Origin: a virus
Strand: one strand, 5' to 3'
IMG/VR virus record: IMGVR_UViG_3300033978_000477
Span: 1-64,000 of that record
Length of the DNA stretch: 64,000 nt
Part shown: one piece after another, positions 7,882 to 16,856 of the stretch
Layout of the letters: every line of letters begins with the position of its first letter
Position numbering within the stretch: the stretch's first letter is position 1
Notes under the pieces: model-generated
Database searches by the model: none
Told to the model about the DNA's origin: nothing
Seen by the model: the letters and a program-made list of their open reading frames with translations, nothing else
Translations under genes and position numbers: made by a program

Positions 7882-8265
7882 ATGGCAGCCCCCCGGATTC
7901 GCTCGCTCGCCTTCTACTACAAGGGCAAGAAGGCCGTCACCGTCAACAAGTTCTCCATCAAGTACAACCTCAACCGCTCGGCGCAGTTCGGGCATGACGA
8001 GTACCTTGCCCACGCCGAAGGCATCGGCATGGTGCAGATCACATGCACCGAAGTCGTCACCGTCTCCGGCTCCACCACGGTCGACGACCTGGAGAACATC
8101 CTGCTGAAGGGCGGTCGCGTGAAGTGCTCCGCCATCATCGGCGGTCGCTTCCAAGAGTTCGAGCTGACGGTGACCGACCTGAACTACGAGTCTGACTCGC
8201 AGGCTGGTACGGCCACTGGCAACATCACCCTTGAAGGCGCGCTGCCCGCTGGCGTGTCCGGCTAA
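7882..8265 (+). CDS. Tail tube protein
   Basis: 127 residues rich in beta strands: SLAFYYKGKKAVTVNKFSI, MVQITCTEVVTVSGSTTV, GGRFQEFELTVTDLNY, GTATGNITLEGALP. Size, strand pattern and position just after the sheath fit the tube protein of contractile tails, which stacks as hexamers along the tape measure. GAAAGG precedes the ATG at 7882. Stop and next start overlap as TAATG, coupling it to the chaperone gene. Confidence 0.8.
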   Translation: MAAPRIRSLAFYYKGKKAVTVNKFSIKYNLNRSAQFGHDEYLAHAEGIGMVQITCTEVVTVSGSTTVDDLENILLKGGRVKCSAIIGGRFQEFELTVTDLNYESDSQAGTATGNITLEGALPAGVSG

Positions 8266-8909
8266 TGGCTACGCTGAAGCAAGTGTCCGAGCGCTTCGCC
8301 CACCTTCAGGGCGGAAAGCGGCAACGCTTCACCGTAGAGCTTCCGCTGGATGCTGTTTACGACGAAGAGAAGGCCGTCTACACGGGCCAGACCATCAAGG
8401 TAGACGTTACCCCGCTGGACATGCAGGAGGAGATCCTGGTGCTCGCGGGGGCCCGGCAATTCGCGGCAGACAACGGGGGCAAGGAAGACGACCCTGGCGA
8501 CCCCATCTACGAGAAGGGGGCAAGGCTCAACACTTTGCTTCTGGCGTGCGTCGACCACGAGAGCCCGAAGGATGCGCCGGTTCCGTTCTTCTCTTCGGTC
8601 TCGGAGATACTCCAGCAGAAGCTCCTGTCACCCGACCACCTAGCCATTCTGCACGAAGCGCAGATGACGCATCAGGATCAGTGCTCCCCCCGCAAGCTGG
8701 ACATCCCGGCTAGCCAGTACATCGCGACAGTGGTGCACATGGCGGGAGGGAACCTCCCTTTTTTTCTCAGGCTGCGGCCAGGCATGCAGTGGAGCTTGGT
8801 GCATACTATGGCCAAGCAGCTTCTAGACTCACAAGCGCTCAAGTCGCTCTATTCCTTGCCCTCCGACACGACGACGCCGGATACGAGCGAGCCTTCGGTG
8901 AGTGAGTGA
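8265..8909 (+). CDS. Tail assembly chaperone (Mu gp41-like position)
   Basis: 214 residues starting MATLKQVSERFAHLQGGKRQ. The strand-turn-strand TVELPLDAVYDEEKAVYTG and helical remainder, with place between tube and tape measure, fit a tail assembly chaperone that coats the tape measure before tube polymerisation. A T7 run at 8759-8765 forms an in-frame -1 slippery heptamer; the shifted frame stays open to 8905. Such frameshifts are widely conserved in this gene class. The family call is from position, size and the slip site. Confidence 0.65.
   Translation: MATLKQVSERFAHLQGGKRQRFTVELPLDAVYDEEKAVYTGQTIKVDVTPLDMQEEILVLAGARQFAADNGGKEDDPGDPIYEKGARLNTLLLACVDHESPKDAPVPFFSSVSEILQQKLLSPDHLAILHEAQMTHQDQCSPRKLDIPASQYIATVVHMAGGNLPFFLRLRPGMQWSLVHTMAKQLLDSQALKSLYSLPSDTTTPDTSEPSVSE
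8759..8765 (+). promoter_or_regulatory. Candidate -1 ribosomal frameshift site (T TTT TTT)
   Basis: In the chaperone frame the run reads cc-T TTT TTT ctc, an ideal -1 slippery heptamer. After slipping, 46 codons are open (beginning SQAAARHAVELGAYYGQ) and stop at TGA 8903-8905, directly before the GTG start at 8906. The zero-frame tail has the better GC3 (about 77% against 50%), so both frames may be used. Confidence 0.5.
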
Positions 8910-9475
8910 GCACGTTCTCCCAACTGGCCAAGGAGGTCATCGAGCCGCCGATGACCATCACTGTCCCAAAGAACGTCTGGGCTCACACGTGGGAAGAGCG
9001 ACCGAAGACGGACCTCCTCGCCGGGATGCGACTCATCTCGGACGCTGAGGTTCAGGCCGGACAACATCTCGCCCGCAAGTTCGCTACGGATCTTCACCCT
9101 GGCGACACGATGCGGGACCGAGAGCTTTGGGTGATGGCCTACGAGGACGCACTCATCCGCCACGTAGCCGCACGCTCACTATGCGACCCGCACAACGTTG
9201 ATGAGCCGTTTCGGGCAATCGCCCCGGCGCCTGAGGACATCATGGCGTCGAAGGACTATGTGCAGCCGGATGGCGTTCGATTCCTGTTCGACGCATACGA
9301 GCGCCTGCGCATCGAGTTGGACCCGACGCAGCCACTGCTTGAAGACGGGCAGTTGATGGACCTGGTCGATGCGTTCGACCTTCACATCGACGAACTGTCA
9401 CCGACGAAGGCCGGACGCATTCGAAGGCTCCTCTCCTACTGCCTCTCCGAACTGACAGAGCAAACCAATGGCTGA
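8906..9475 (+). CDS. Tail chaperone-like second protein, unknown
   Basis: 189 residues from GTG 8906, overlapping the previous gene by four bases and lying in the -1 frame of the slip site upstream. It is helical and acidic, with DYVQPDGVRFLFDAYERLRIELDPTQP and a C-terminal helix RIRRLLSYCLSELTEQ. The position between chaperone and tape measure is where many phages keep the second chaperone product. No enzymatic motif is seen. Confidence 0.6.
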   Translation: MSTFSQLAKEVIEPPMTITVPKNVWAHTWEERPKTDLLAGMRLISDAEVQAGQHLARKFATDLHPGDTMRDRELWVMAYEDALIRHVAARSLCDPHNVDEPFRAIAPAPEDIMASKDYVQPDGVRFLFDAYERLRIELDPTQPLLEDGQLMDLVDAFDLHIDELSPTKAGRIRRLLSYCLSELTEQTNG

Positions 9476-11693
9476 GATTCGCATCAAGATCGGCGCGTCG
9501 GTAGACCGCGGTCTTGAGAACGCGTTCCGGCCCCTGGAAGAGTCAGCAAAGCGCGCGAAGCGAACGCTCCGTACTGAGTTTGACGCGAGCGCCAAAGAGC
9601 AACTGAAGGCCCAACAGAAGGCCGACAGGGAGATGGCCAAGTCCGCGCGAGACGCGGCGCGAGAGCAGGCCAAGGCGGCCAGGGAAGCGGCAGCCCAGAA
9701 GACCAAGGCGGAGCGGGACGCAGCGAAGGAAGCCGCAAGGCTGGACCGTGAGCGAGTCCGCACGGCAGAGCGGGCAGAGCGAGACATCGTTCGGGCCAAG
9801 GAGAAGGCCGAGCGCGAGAAGGCTGAACTCACTAAGAAGGCCCAGCGCGAGGAAGAGCGCGCGCAAAGGGATGCTGTCCGCGCCGCAGAGAAGGCCGCGA
9901 AGGACCAAGCACGAGCCATCGCCAGGCAGCAACGGGAGCAGATTCGCGCGACTCATCAGGCGGAGCGCGACCATCGTAGACAGTCCCGCGCAGACCACTA
10001 CGACCGGATGCTTGCGTCTCGCAACGTCGGCCGCACCGTCGACAACATCGTCACTCCTGCCGCTCGCCTCGGGGGCAAGGGACTATCCTTTGCAAAGGGG
10101 GTCTTGAGCGACGTTGCCCAGGGCGCGGGCGCAGACTTCTCGCTGGCATCTCACGTCCAGAAGAACGTGAGCTTGGAGAAGAACGCAACAGACCTCACCA
10201 ACGCCGGCTACATGCCAGGGGAAAAGGGACAGGCCGGTATACGGCAAGACCCGCAAGCCCTCATCAGGGATGTCCGCAAGGCCGCTGATGCCACTGCCAC
10301 CGATGCCAACGTGGCCATGGAAGGCCTTCAGAAGTTCGTAGCCAAGACAGGCGACCTTCAGACCGGACGCGAAATCATCCAAGACTTGGCGAAGTACTCT
10401 CGCGCAACGGGCGCTGAGTTGGATGACATGGCCGACGCTGCCGGCGACGTTGCGAGCGCTCTAGGCGAAACGGACAACAAGGGCGAGAAGGTAAAGGCCG
10501 TCATGAAGGCCATCGCTGCCCAAGGCAAAGTGGGCGCGGTCGAGATCAAGGACCTCGCCACTCAGATGGCGAAGATCGGCGCATCAGCAACTCAGTTCAC
10601 CGGTGACGGTGCTGAGAACGTTGCGAAGATGGCTGCCATCTCCCAGGCCGCTCGCCAGAAGGGCGGTGCCGCAAGCGCCACCCAGGCCGCGCAGTCGACC
10701 ATGGGCTTCATGGCGACGTTCTCCAAGGCAGCCAGGCAGAACCAGTTCAAGGCGTACGGGGTCAACATCCGCGCTGCTGACGGCAAGGTTGCGGACCCAA
10801 AACAGATCATCATGGATTCGATTGCCGCAGCGGCTTCAGAGAAGCACGGCGGCATGGCCAACTTCGACAAGAACATGGGCAAGATGTTCATGGACTCTTC
10901 GTCGAAGCGAGCGACGCGCGGGTTCGAGGCGGTCTACAAGGACACCAAGGGCACGCACGAGCAGAAGATGGAAGCGGTGTCGAAGTACTTCGACAAGCTG
11001 GCCAATGCGACCATGAGCGAGACGGAGGTGATGGAATCATTCACCCGCTCGATGTCGACGACCGAAGCGCAAGCCCAGTTGGTCAACAACCAACTGTCCG
11101 CTGCTGCCCAAGAGTTGCAGAACAGCCTCCGACCAGCGATGGCCGGAATGGCCCCAGTGATGATTCAGGGGACGAAGGCCGTCACCGACTGGATCGGGAT
11201 GCTGACAGGCATCAAGGCCCAGATGTCGCAGGCGGCCGGTTACCGTACGTCGAACGAGTCCGGCAACGCGCGCCGACTTCTTGAAGGCGACACGTCCAAT
11301 GGTGTTGTTGGGCAAAACTACGATGTAGCCGTCAGCAAGCAGAAGGCGCTACAGGACGCAATCGCGGCCAAGGAAGCCGAGCACAAGAAGAACATCCTCC
11401 AGGACGAGGGCAAGCAGAAGCTCAGCCTCGCAAACCCAATGGGTGATGTCGGCGCGGCACTGTTCGACAAGTTCACTGGTCGCACTGAAGCGCGAAAGAA
11501 GAACCTCGACACGGAGCGCGAGGACCTTCGCCTGATGCGCGAAGAGAACGACAAGATGACGAAGGCCCTCGAAGGCGTTCGCCGCGGTCTCCTCGAAGGC
11601 ACGCTGAAGGTGGAGGTTGTGAACCAGCCGACGCCAGGACCTCCGGGCGCACCAACTAGCGGACGTTCGACGCAGACGCAGACCACACCATGA
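9468..11693 (+). CDS. Tail tape measure protein (TP901-type)
   Basis: 741 residues. Residues 25-180 form a long, very charged Ala/Arg/Glu/Lys coiled coil; residues 240-520 hold the tape-measure core (DVASALGETDNKGEKVKAVM, VGAVEIKDLATQMAKIGASA, MGFMATFSKAARQNQFKAYG); the end is another coiled coil and a Pro/Thr tail. It sets tail length and is ejected with the DNA. At about 0.15 nm per residue it would predict a tail near 110 nm (general rule, inference). Start at 9468 overlaps the previous gene by 8 bases. Confidence 0.85.
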   Translation: MAEIRIKIGASVDRGLENAFRPLEESAKRAKRTLRTEFDASAKEQLKAQQKADREMAKSARDAAREQAKAAREAAAQKTKAERDAAKEAARLDRERVRTAERAERDIVRAKEKAEREKAELTKKAQREEERAQRDAVRAAEKAAKDQARAIARQQREQIRATHQAERDHRRQSRADHYDRMLASRNVGRTVDNIVTPAARLGGKGLSFAKGVLSDVAQGAGADFSLASHVQKNVSLEKNATDLTNAGYMPGEKGQAGIRQDPQALIRDVRKAADATATDANVAMEGLQKFVAKTGDLQTGREIIQDLAKYSRATGAELDDMADAAGDVASALGETDNKGEKVKAVMKAIAAQGKVGAVEIKDLATQMAKIGASATQFTGDGAENVAKMAAISQAARQKGGAASATQAAQSTMGFMATFSKAARQNQFKAYGVNIRAADGKVADPKQIIMDSIAAAASEKHGGMANFDKNMGKMFMDSSSKRATRGFEAVYKDTKGTHEQKMEAVSKYFDKLANATMSETEVMESFTRSMSTTEAQAQLVNNQLSAAAQELQNSLRPAMAGMAPVMIQGTKAVTDWIGMLTGIKAQMSQAAGYRTSNESGNARRLLEGDTSNGVVGQNYDVAVSKQKALQDAIAAKEAEHKKNILQDEGKQKLSLANPMGDVGAALFDKFTGRTEARKKNLDTEREDLRLMREENDKMTKALEGVRRGLLEGTLKVEVVNQPTPGPPGAPTSGRSTQTQTTP

Positions 11694-12643
11694 GCCGAGT
11701 ATTCACCGTTCACCGGAAGGCTGGCTTCTTCGGCCGAGTCTTCCCGGTGACCGATTGCGTGATCACTGGCGGCATCCGCCACCACGTACACGAATACCCG
11801 CACACCCCAGGCGGCGACACCGAGCCGATGGGGCGCAAGCTCTACACGATTCGGATGCGGGCATTCTTCGGAAGCGTCCCAGGCTCCAAGCTCAACCGGG
11901 ACTACCCGGACCTCTACCCGACGACGTTGCAGATCCTGCGAGCGGCGTTCGAGGAGGAGAAGGTTGCCGACCTGCTCATCCCAACGGTGGGCACCATCAA
12001 GGCGCGCGCTGTTGGCTGGACGCAAACGATGTCGTCGGGGAACCTCTCCGGCGAGACGATGGAACTGGAGTTCCTCGAAGAGTACGAGAACCAGTACCTC
12101 GACAACTCCGGGTCGGTAGACATCAACATCGACGTCGATGCGGCGAACGACGCGCTCCAAACGGCAGCGGCGGCCAAGCTGGCTGACCTCGACACCGGCG
12201 AGTTCGGCAATCCAGAGCCGCGCATCGAGAAGGCAACCAGCCTGTTCCAGTCGCTCAACGATGCGGTAGGTGCAGTGCTCGCCATCCGCGACACGGTGGA
12301 CGTCGCGGCGCGGCTCATCGAGGCCAAGCTGCTGAAGGTCGCTGACTTGTGCCGCGAGGTCGACAGGACACTCGGGACACTGCAAGGCGCGGACTTCGTC
12401 CGGGTGATGCAGGCTAACCGGGACCTCTGGCAGAGCGTCAACGAGACCATCGAGAACGTCACCAAGAAGCCGAGCCCGCTCCAGTACTACGAGACGCCGA
12501 AGCTGATGGGCGTCAACGAGGTTGCCATTGCCCTGTCCAAGTACGGGGTGAAGCCGGTGGACCTGCTCTCGCTCAACGGATTCGAGGATGCGTTTGCCAT
12601 CCCACCCGGCTACCGCGTCAAGTACCTGAACCTCGCAGCCTGA
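11690..12643 (+). CDS. Mu gpN-like tail/DNA circularisation protein
   Basis: 317 residues, start overlapping the tape measure stop (ATGA). The N-terminal 130 residues carry the DNA-circulation/gpN-type domain: ITGGIRHHVHEYPHTPG followed by RKLYTIRMRAFFGSV, LQILRAAFEEEKVADLLIPTVG and ETMELEFLEE. The middle is helical and the C-terminus ends in a LysM-like segment (ALSKYGVKPVDLLSLN, IPPGYRVKYL). In Mu this protein is a tail-tip component. Order gpN-gpP-gp45 is kept downstream. Confidence 0.75.
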   Translation: MSRVFTVHRKAGFFGRVFPVTDCVITGGIRHHVHEYPHTPGGDTEPMGRKLYTIRMRAFFGSVPGSKLNRDYPDLYPTTLQILRAAFEEEKVADLLIPTVGTIKARAVGWTQTMSSGNLSGETMELEFLEEYENQYLDNSGSVDINIDVDAANDALQTAAAAKLADLDTGEFGNPEPRIEKATSLFQSLNDAVGAVLAIRDTVDVAARLIEAKLLKVADLCREVDRTLGTLQGADFVRVMQANRDLWQSVNETIENVTKKPSPLQYYETPKLMGVNEVAIALSKYGVKPVDLLSLNGFEDAFAIPPGYRVKYLNLAA

Positions 12644-12646
12644 CCC

Positions 12647-13801
12647 ATGGCCAACATCGGCAAAGACGGCGAGCTGGACGACCGCGTCCGGCTGAAGCTT
12701 GGGGGCGTCGAGACGAAGAACTTCGAGTCCTACTCGGTCAGCACGGCAGTACTGACGCAACCGTCGGCATTCTCCGTCCGGCTCGGCTCGTCCGAAGTCG
12801 CGGCCAAGTTCTTCCAGAAGTACCCGCCACGGACCGCGTTCCAGTTGATGATCGGCGACCTCGCCCAGTTCACTGGCGAGACCGACGGGTTCCAGGGAAC
12901 TGGCAGCGCCACATCTACCAGCATCACCCTGAAGGGCAGGGACCTCCTTGCTCGCTTGCATGATGCAGACGTCACCGCAGACACCCCGTATGCAGAGGTG
13001 ACATACGAGGACATGGTCAAGGCGGCCATGAAGGAGGTCGGTCTTGGGGATCGCCTTCTCATCGTTGGCAATGCCGTCTCGCGCGAAGCGAAGGTTGGCC
13101 GCAAGATCAGCGGCACCGAGCCGCAGGTCAGTAGCTTGGTGACGCAGACCGTCGGTGCAGGCGGACTCGTCCGGCAAAGCGTCCGCGCGAAGATGGGCGA
13201 GACGTGGCTGAACTTCTGCCTTCGGCACCTCGAAAGCGTCGGCCTGTTCCTCTGGACAGACTTCGAGGGGAACCTCGTTCTCTCCAAGCCCAACCCGAAC
13301 CAGAAGCCTTCCTATCGGTTCATCCGCGAGGTGGGCAGCCGCACCAACCGCGTCAACATCACCGACTGGTCATTCAACAACGACACCACCCACCGCTTCA
13401 GCGAGATCGTCACGTGGGGCAGGGCGCCCGGTAGGGGCAAGGGACGCGGCAAGATCAAGGGCGACCTCGACGACGCCGAGATGATTGAGTGGGGCTACGA
13501 CCGCCCCAAGGTCTTCCACGACAGCGACATCACCAACGGGCAGAGCGCGATTGCGCTAGCCAAGCGGCGAATGGGTGAGGCCAACCGCGCCGGCTGGCAA
13601 CTGACCTACACCTTCCAAGGTCACACGGTCCCATCGATTGACGGGCGCAGCCGAGTGGTTGTTGCTCCCGACACGGTCGCCCAGGTGCAGGACGATGAAC
13701 TCGGCATCAACGAGCCGCTCTACATCGAGAGCGTCGAGTACCACTGCCCGCCGACGCAGACGGTAGTAACGATGATGCGGCTCAAAGACGTTGTCTTCTG
13801 A
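12647..13801 (+). CDS. Baseplate hub protein (Mu gpP / phage gene D-like)
   Basis: 384 residues. Beta-rich with FESYSVSTAVLTQPSAFSVRLG near the N-terminus, a long middle (TLKGRDLLARLHDADV, SLVTQTVGAGGLVRQSV) and IVTWGRAPGRGKG; the end TVAQVQDDELGINEPLYIESV closes a barrel. This is the pattern of gpD/gpP hub proteins (T4 gp27-like), which form the trimer joining tube and spike. It ends in ATGA-type overlap with the spike gene at 13801. Confidence 0.75.
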   Translation: MANIGKDGELDDRVRLKLGGVETKNFESYSVSTAVLTQPSAFSVRLGSSEVAAKFFQKYPPRTAFQLMIGDLAQFTGETDGFQGTGSATSTSITLKGRDLLARLHDADVTADTPYAEVTYEDMVKAAMKEVGLGDRLLIVGNAVSREAKVGRKISGTEPQVSSLVTQTVGAGGLVRQSVRAKMGETWLNFCLRHLESVGLFLWTDFEGNLVLSKPNPNQKPSYRFIREVGSRTNRVNITDWSFNNDTTHRFSEIVTWGRAPGRGKGRGKIKGDLDDAEMIEWGYDRPKVFHDSDITNGQSAIALAKRRMGEANRAGWQLTYTFQGHTVPSIDGRSRVVVAPDTVAQVQDDELGINEPLYIESVEYHCPPTQTVVTMMRLKDVVF

Positions 13802-14589
13802 TGGACCAACTATCCTTTCACTTCGGCGTAGCCACTGGCTCAGAGTACGACGAAGACAACCACATCGGCATCCAGATTGACCACTTCGGCGAGGCCGGCA
13901 GTGTTCCCGCTGAGACGGTGATGCCCTTCGGCCTTCTGGCTCGTCCGCTTGACCCCGAGGTTGACGGAGACGCCTCCCCGCAAGAGGGCTGCACCCTCAT
14001 GTGGAACGAGGAAGGCTCGCGCACCAACGCGATGCCCCTCTCGGACAACCGCGTCACGAAGCTCCTGCCCAAGCTCCGCAAGGGCGGGTCAATGCTCTAC
14101 TGCGGGGCCGGCAACTACGCGCTGTTCGACGGCAAGGATCCGACGGACGAAACCAAGCGCGCCGGCTCCTATTACGTTGGCGTGAAGTACGGAGCCAAGA
14201 GTCACCTGCTCGGCATGGTGACGCGGGAGAGCGGGCAGGAGTTCGTCACCCTGGTGCATGGCGAAGGTCACGGCCTGATGCTCACGGCGAGTGGCAGCGC
14301 CATCCTGAAGAACAAGAGCGGCAACGCGTACATCGAAGCTTCGGACGATGGCATCAACATCGCTGGAAACGTCTCGCTCGTTGGGACATTCCAGGCTGGA
14401 GACCCGGCAACGGCTGGTTCGCTTGTGCTTGCATCACAACTGCTTTCGCTGATGCAGGCCATGGAGGCCAAGCTGATTGCTGGCATCGCGCTAGCGTCTG
14501 CAACGTTCGCGGGTGGTGTGGTCATCCCGCCAAGCATCAACGCTGGACTCGTCGCGAGCATCGGCACGAAGCAGATCAAGGCGACATGA
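13801..14589 (+). CDS. Baseplate spike protein (Mu gp45 / gpV-like)
   Basis: 262 residues. N-terminal barrel with GIQIDHFGEAGSVPAETVMPFG, a central domain (SMLYCGAGNYALFDGKDP, SYYVGVKYGAKSHLLGMV) and a repetitive beta-helix-like part (GHGLMLTASGSAILKNKSG, AYIEASDDGINIAGNVSLVG). It should be the membrane-piercing spike trimer under the hub. Position and fold pattern are both as in Mu-like tails. The last 60 residues are hydrophobic and Ala/Ile-rich and may bind the small repeat protein that follows. Confidence 0.75.
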   Translation: MDQLSFHFGVATGSEYDEDNHIGIQIDHFGEAGSVPAETVMPFGLLARPLDPEVDGDASPQEGCTLMWNEEGSRTNAMPLSDNRVTKLLPKLRKGGSMLYCGAGNYALFDGKDPTDETKRAGSYYVGVKYGAKSHLLGMVTRESGQEFVTLVHGEGHGLMLTASGSAILKNKSGNAYIEASDDGINIAGNVSLVGTFQAGDPATAGSLVLASQLLSLMQAMEAKLIAGIALASATFAGGVVIPPSINAGLVASIGTKQIKAT

Positions 14590-14915
14590 GTTGCGGGTAC
14601 CCGACGCTGCAACTCTCGTTGCCAGGCATCGACATCCCGGCAGTCAGAATACCGGGAGTGCCAACGCTTCCGGGGTTCGACGTCGACCTAGATGCGACAC
14701 TGCCAACGCCAACAGCGCAACTCTCGCTCCCTGGCATCGACATCCCCGCTGTACGTATCCCCAAGGTCCCAACAATCCCTGGGCTGGATGTTGACTTGGA
14801 CCCAAGCCTTCCGTTCCCAACGGCGCAACTCTCGTTGCCGGGCGTCGGTATCGGCGCCCCACGAATCCCATCACTCCCGACCCTTCCAACTCTCCCTTGC
14901 CCCTTCGACGAATGA
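14586..14915 (+). CDS. Three-repeat LPGIDIP protein next to spike, unknown
   Basis: 109 residues, start overlapping the spike stop (ATGA). It consists almost entirely of three repeats of about 35 residues built around QLSLPGIDIPAVRIP, then VPTLPG and DVDLD. Pro and Leu recur every few residues; there is no long helix. The repeats hold little charge beyond the DVDLD turns. Similar Pro-rich small proteins follow spike genes in some phages, but I do not recognise this one. A spike-tip cap or a glue between spike and hub is possible. Coding is supported by repeat conservation at the protein level. Confidence 0.7.
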   Translation: MSCGYPTLQLSLPGIDIPAVRIPGVPTLPGFDVDLDATLPTPTAQLSLPGIDIPAVRIPKVPTIPGLDVDLDPSLPFPTAQLSLPGVGIGAPRIPSLPTLPTLPCPFDE

Positions 14916-14918
14916 ACC

Positions 14919-15377
14919 ATGGGAGCCGGTAGCACTTCAGCAGGGTCGACCCCCGCAGGTCTCGACACCGTCGTATCAAGCGGGCGAGTTGAGTTGCCGG
15001 CGCTCAAGTCGCCGCTCTACGACCCTGCCATTCGCGGCTTTGCCATGCAGAGCGCGGGTGACTACCCCATCCAGGTTCATCCCGTCATCGAACGGGCATC
15101 GATGCTCATCGGCATGAGGCGAGGGGCGAGCCCTTCAAGCCAAGACGTTGGCTTGCGCTTGGAGGAGATCCGCAAGGCTTCAGACGAAGACGTCCAGAAC
15201 GTTGCGGCGGACGAGGTCAACATCGCCCTCAAGCCGTTGCTGGACGCGCGAGACATCAAGGTGGTTGCGGTCGAAGTGATCCGCGATCTCTGGGGAACAC
15301 GCGCAGCGATGGTTGTGACAGTCGCAAACCTTCGGGAGCCCGGTGCCCCATCAGTCCCCATCCGCAGGGCGTTCTAA
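14919..15377 (+). CDS. Baseplate wedge protein (gp25/gpW-like, Mu gp46)
   Basis: 152 residues. The part from residue 45 on is typical gp25-like wedge sequence: DYPIQVHPVIERASMLIGMRRG then an acidic helix EIRKASDEDVQNVAADEVN, and the strand pair IKVVAVEVIRD, AAMVVTVANL. Residues 1-30 are a Ser/Gly/Thr-rich lead. It should link sheath to baseplate. The following gene is baseplate J, the standard neighbour. Confidence 0.75.
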   Translation: MGAGSTSAGSTPAGLDTVVSSGRVELPALKSPLYDPAIRGFAMQSAGDYPIQVHPVIERASMLIGMRRGASPSSQDVGLRLEEIRKASDEDVQNVAADEVNIALKPLLDARDIKVVAVEVIRDLWGTRAAMVVTVANLREPGAPSVPIRRAF

Positions 15378-15380
15378 CAA

Positions 15381-16847
15381 ATGAGCACTGACGATCTTCC
15401 GAGTGAGTTCTTCGTCCCGTCTCGGGATGAGATCGCGCTCCAGTACCAGCGGGACTACAAGTTCCACCAGCCGACCGCCGTTGTCGGCGCTGGCACCGCC
15501 GCCGCTGCCCGAGGCAACGCACTCGCGGATACCCTGCTCCCGCTGTACGCGGATGCCAAGGCCGTTGCGCAAGACGCGAAGCTTGCGGACATGACCGAGG
15601 CCGGGCTGAACAAGGAGGCCACCGCTATCGGCATTGCGACGCGGTTGCCGCCGTCGGCTGCCACTGGCTACGTGACCATCACCGCATCGACCGGCGGCGG
15701 GACCATCCAAGCCGGCGACGAACTGCGGGACCCCAAGACGCAGATCCGTGCCCGCGTGCTGCGGACGGACCTCTACACGCAAGGCTCGTCCTGCGCCATT
15801 GAGACAATCGACACCGGCCCGACGGCGAACCTCGCCGAAGGCACCCGGATGACGTGGGTGACGCAGCGGCCGGGCATTGGCTCCACCGCAACCGTCGCAG
15901 GGCAGAACGGTGCCGGCCTCGAAGGCGGTAGGGACCAAGAGACGCTGGACGAGATGCGGGCTCGCATCGCTGACGCCAAGGCCAACCCGGCCAGCGCCGG
16001 CAACGATGCGGAGATTCGGAAGGTCGTCCGCGAGACCCCGAACGTCCCCGTTCAGGAGGTCTTCACCTACGCATGCAGCGATGGCCCAGGGACGACCGCC
16101 TACGCGTTCACCCTTCGCCCCGCTACTGCCGGAGGGTCGCGCGCCCCAAGCTCTGCACAAGTCGGCCTGACGCTGGCAAACGTCATCGGAGAGCTACCCA
16201 AGGATGACGGCATCATTGCGTGCCTGACGGTTGAGGAGCCGACGTACACCGAGCTTGCCGTTCGGTGGGTTGCCGATGCGCCCGGATGGGCAGACATCTC
16301 CCCATGGCCCAGCTCCGTAACGCTCGTCCTGTCGGCGGGCCTCACGGATGCCTACAACTTCAGCGTCAGCACCGAGCCGAAGGTTGGGGCGACGTTCGCG
16401 CTCTACAACCCGGACACTGGCAAGTTCTCTCGCAAGAAGGTCCTGTCCTACAGCCCGGTGATGGGCGGATATGCCGTTTTCTGCGACCAGACCAATGGCG
16501 CGAGTGACGCATACCTTCCGGTTGCGCTGCAATCGGTCTCCCCTTGGAGTGACTCACTGGACCTGCTGTTGCCGCCCCTGGTTGGCGTCTACGACGGCGT
16601 TGGACCTGGCGAGATGGTGGCGAGCTTCTTCGACGAAGGGATGCGGCAGAAACGCAACCCGGCGACGAACCCGAGGCGCTACCCGCACACACTGACCGGG
16701 AAGTCCTTCGATCCGGTCGAGGACATCCCTGACGTTGACGAGTTGCAGGTCAACAGCCCGACGCTTCCGTACGTGACGCCGGTCGGGACGCTCAACGTTT
16801 CGGTCAACCTCCTGACCCTTGGCGACATCGCCGTTTACCCGCTCTGA
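15381..16847 (+). CDS. Baseplate assembly protein J (Mu gp47-like)
   Basis: 488 residues. Conserved J features are visible: an N-terminal helix FFVPSRDEIALQYQRDYKFH, TGYVTITASTGGGTIQAGDEL, then NGAGLEGGRDQETLDEMRARI and a catalytic-free helical block EIRKVVRETPNVPVQEVF. The C-terminus is beta-rich. J proteins form the wedge arms of contractile baseplates (T4 gp6-like). Neighbouring gp46- and gp48-like genes support it. Confidence 0.85.
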   Translation: MSTDDLPSEFFVPSRDEIALQYQRDYKFHQPTAVVGAGTAAAARGNALADTLLPLYADAKAVAQDAKLADMTEAGLNKEATAIGIATRLPPSAATGYVTITASTGGGTIQAGDELRDPKTQIRARVLRTDLYTQGSSCAIETIDTGPTANLAEGTRMTWVTQRPGIGSTATVAGQNGAGLEGGRDQETLDEMRARIADAKANPASAGNDAEIRKVVRETPNVPVQEVFTYACSDGPGTTAYAFTLRPATAGGSRAPSSAQVGLTLANVIGELPKDDGIIACLTVEEPTYTELAVRWVADAPGWADISPWPSSVTLVLSAGLTDAYNFSVSTEPKVGATFALYNPDTGKFSRKKVLSYSPVMGGYAVFCDQTNGASDAYLPVALQSVSPWSDSLDLLLPPLVGVYDGVGPGEMVASFFDEGMRQKRNPATNPRRYPHTLTGKSFDPVEDIPDVDELQVNSPTLPYVTPVGTLNVSVNLLTLGDIAVYPL

Positions 16848-16856
16848 GGACGACGA

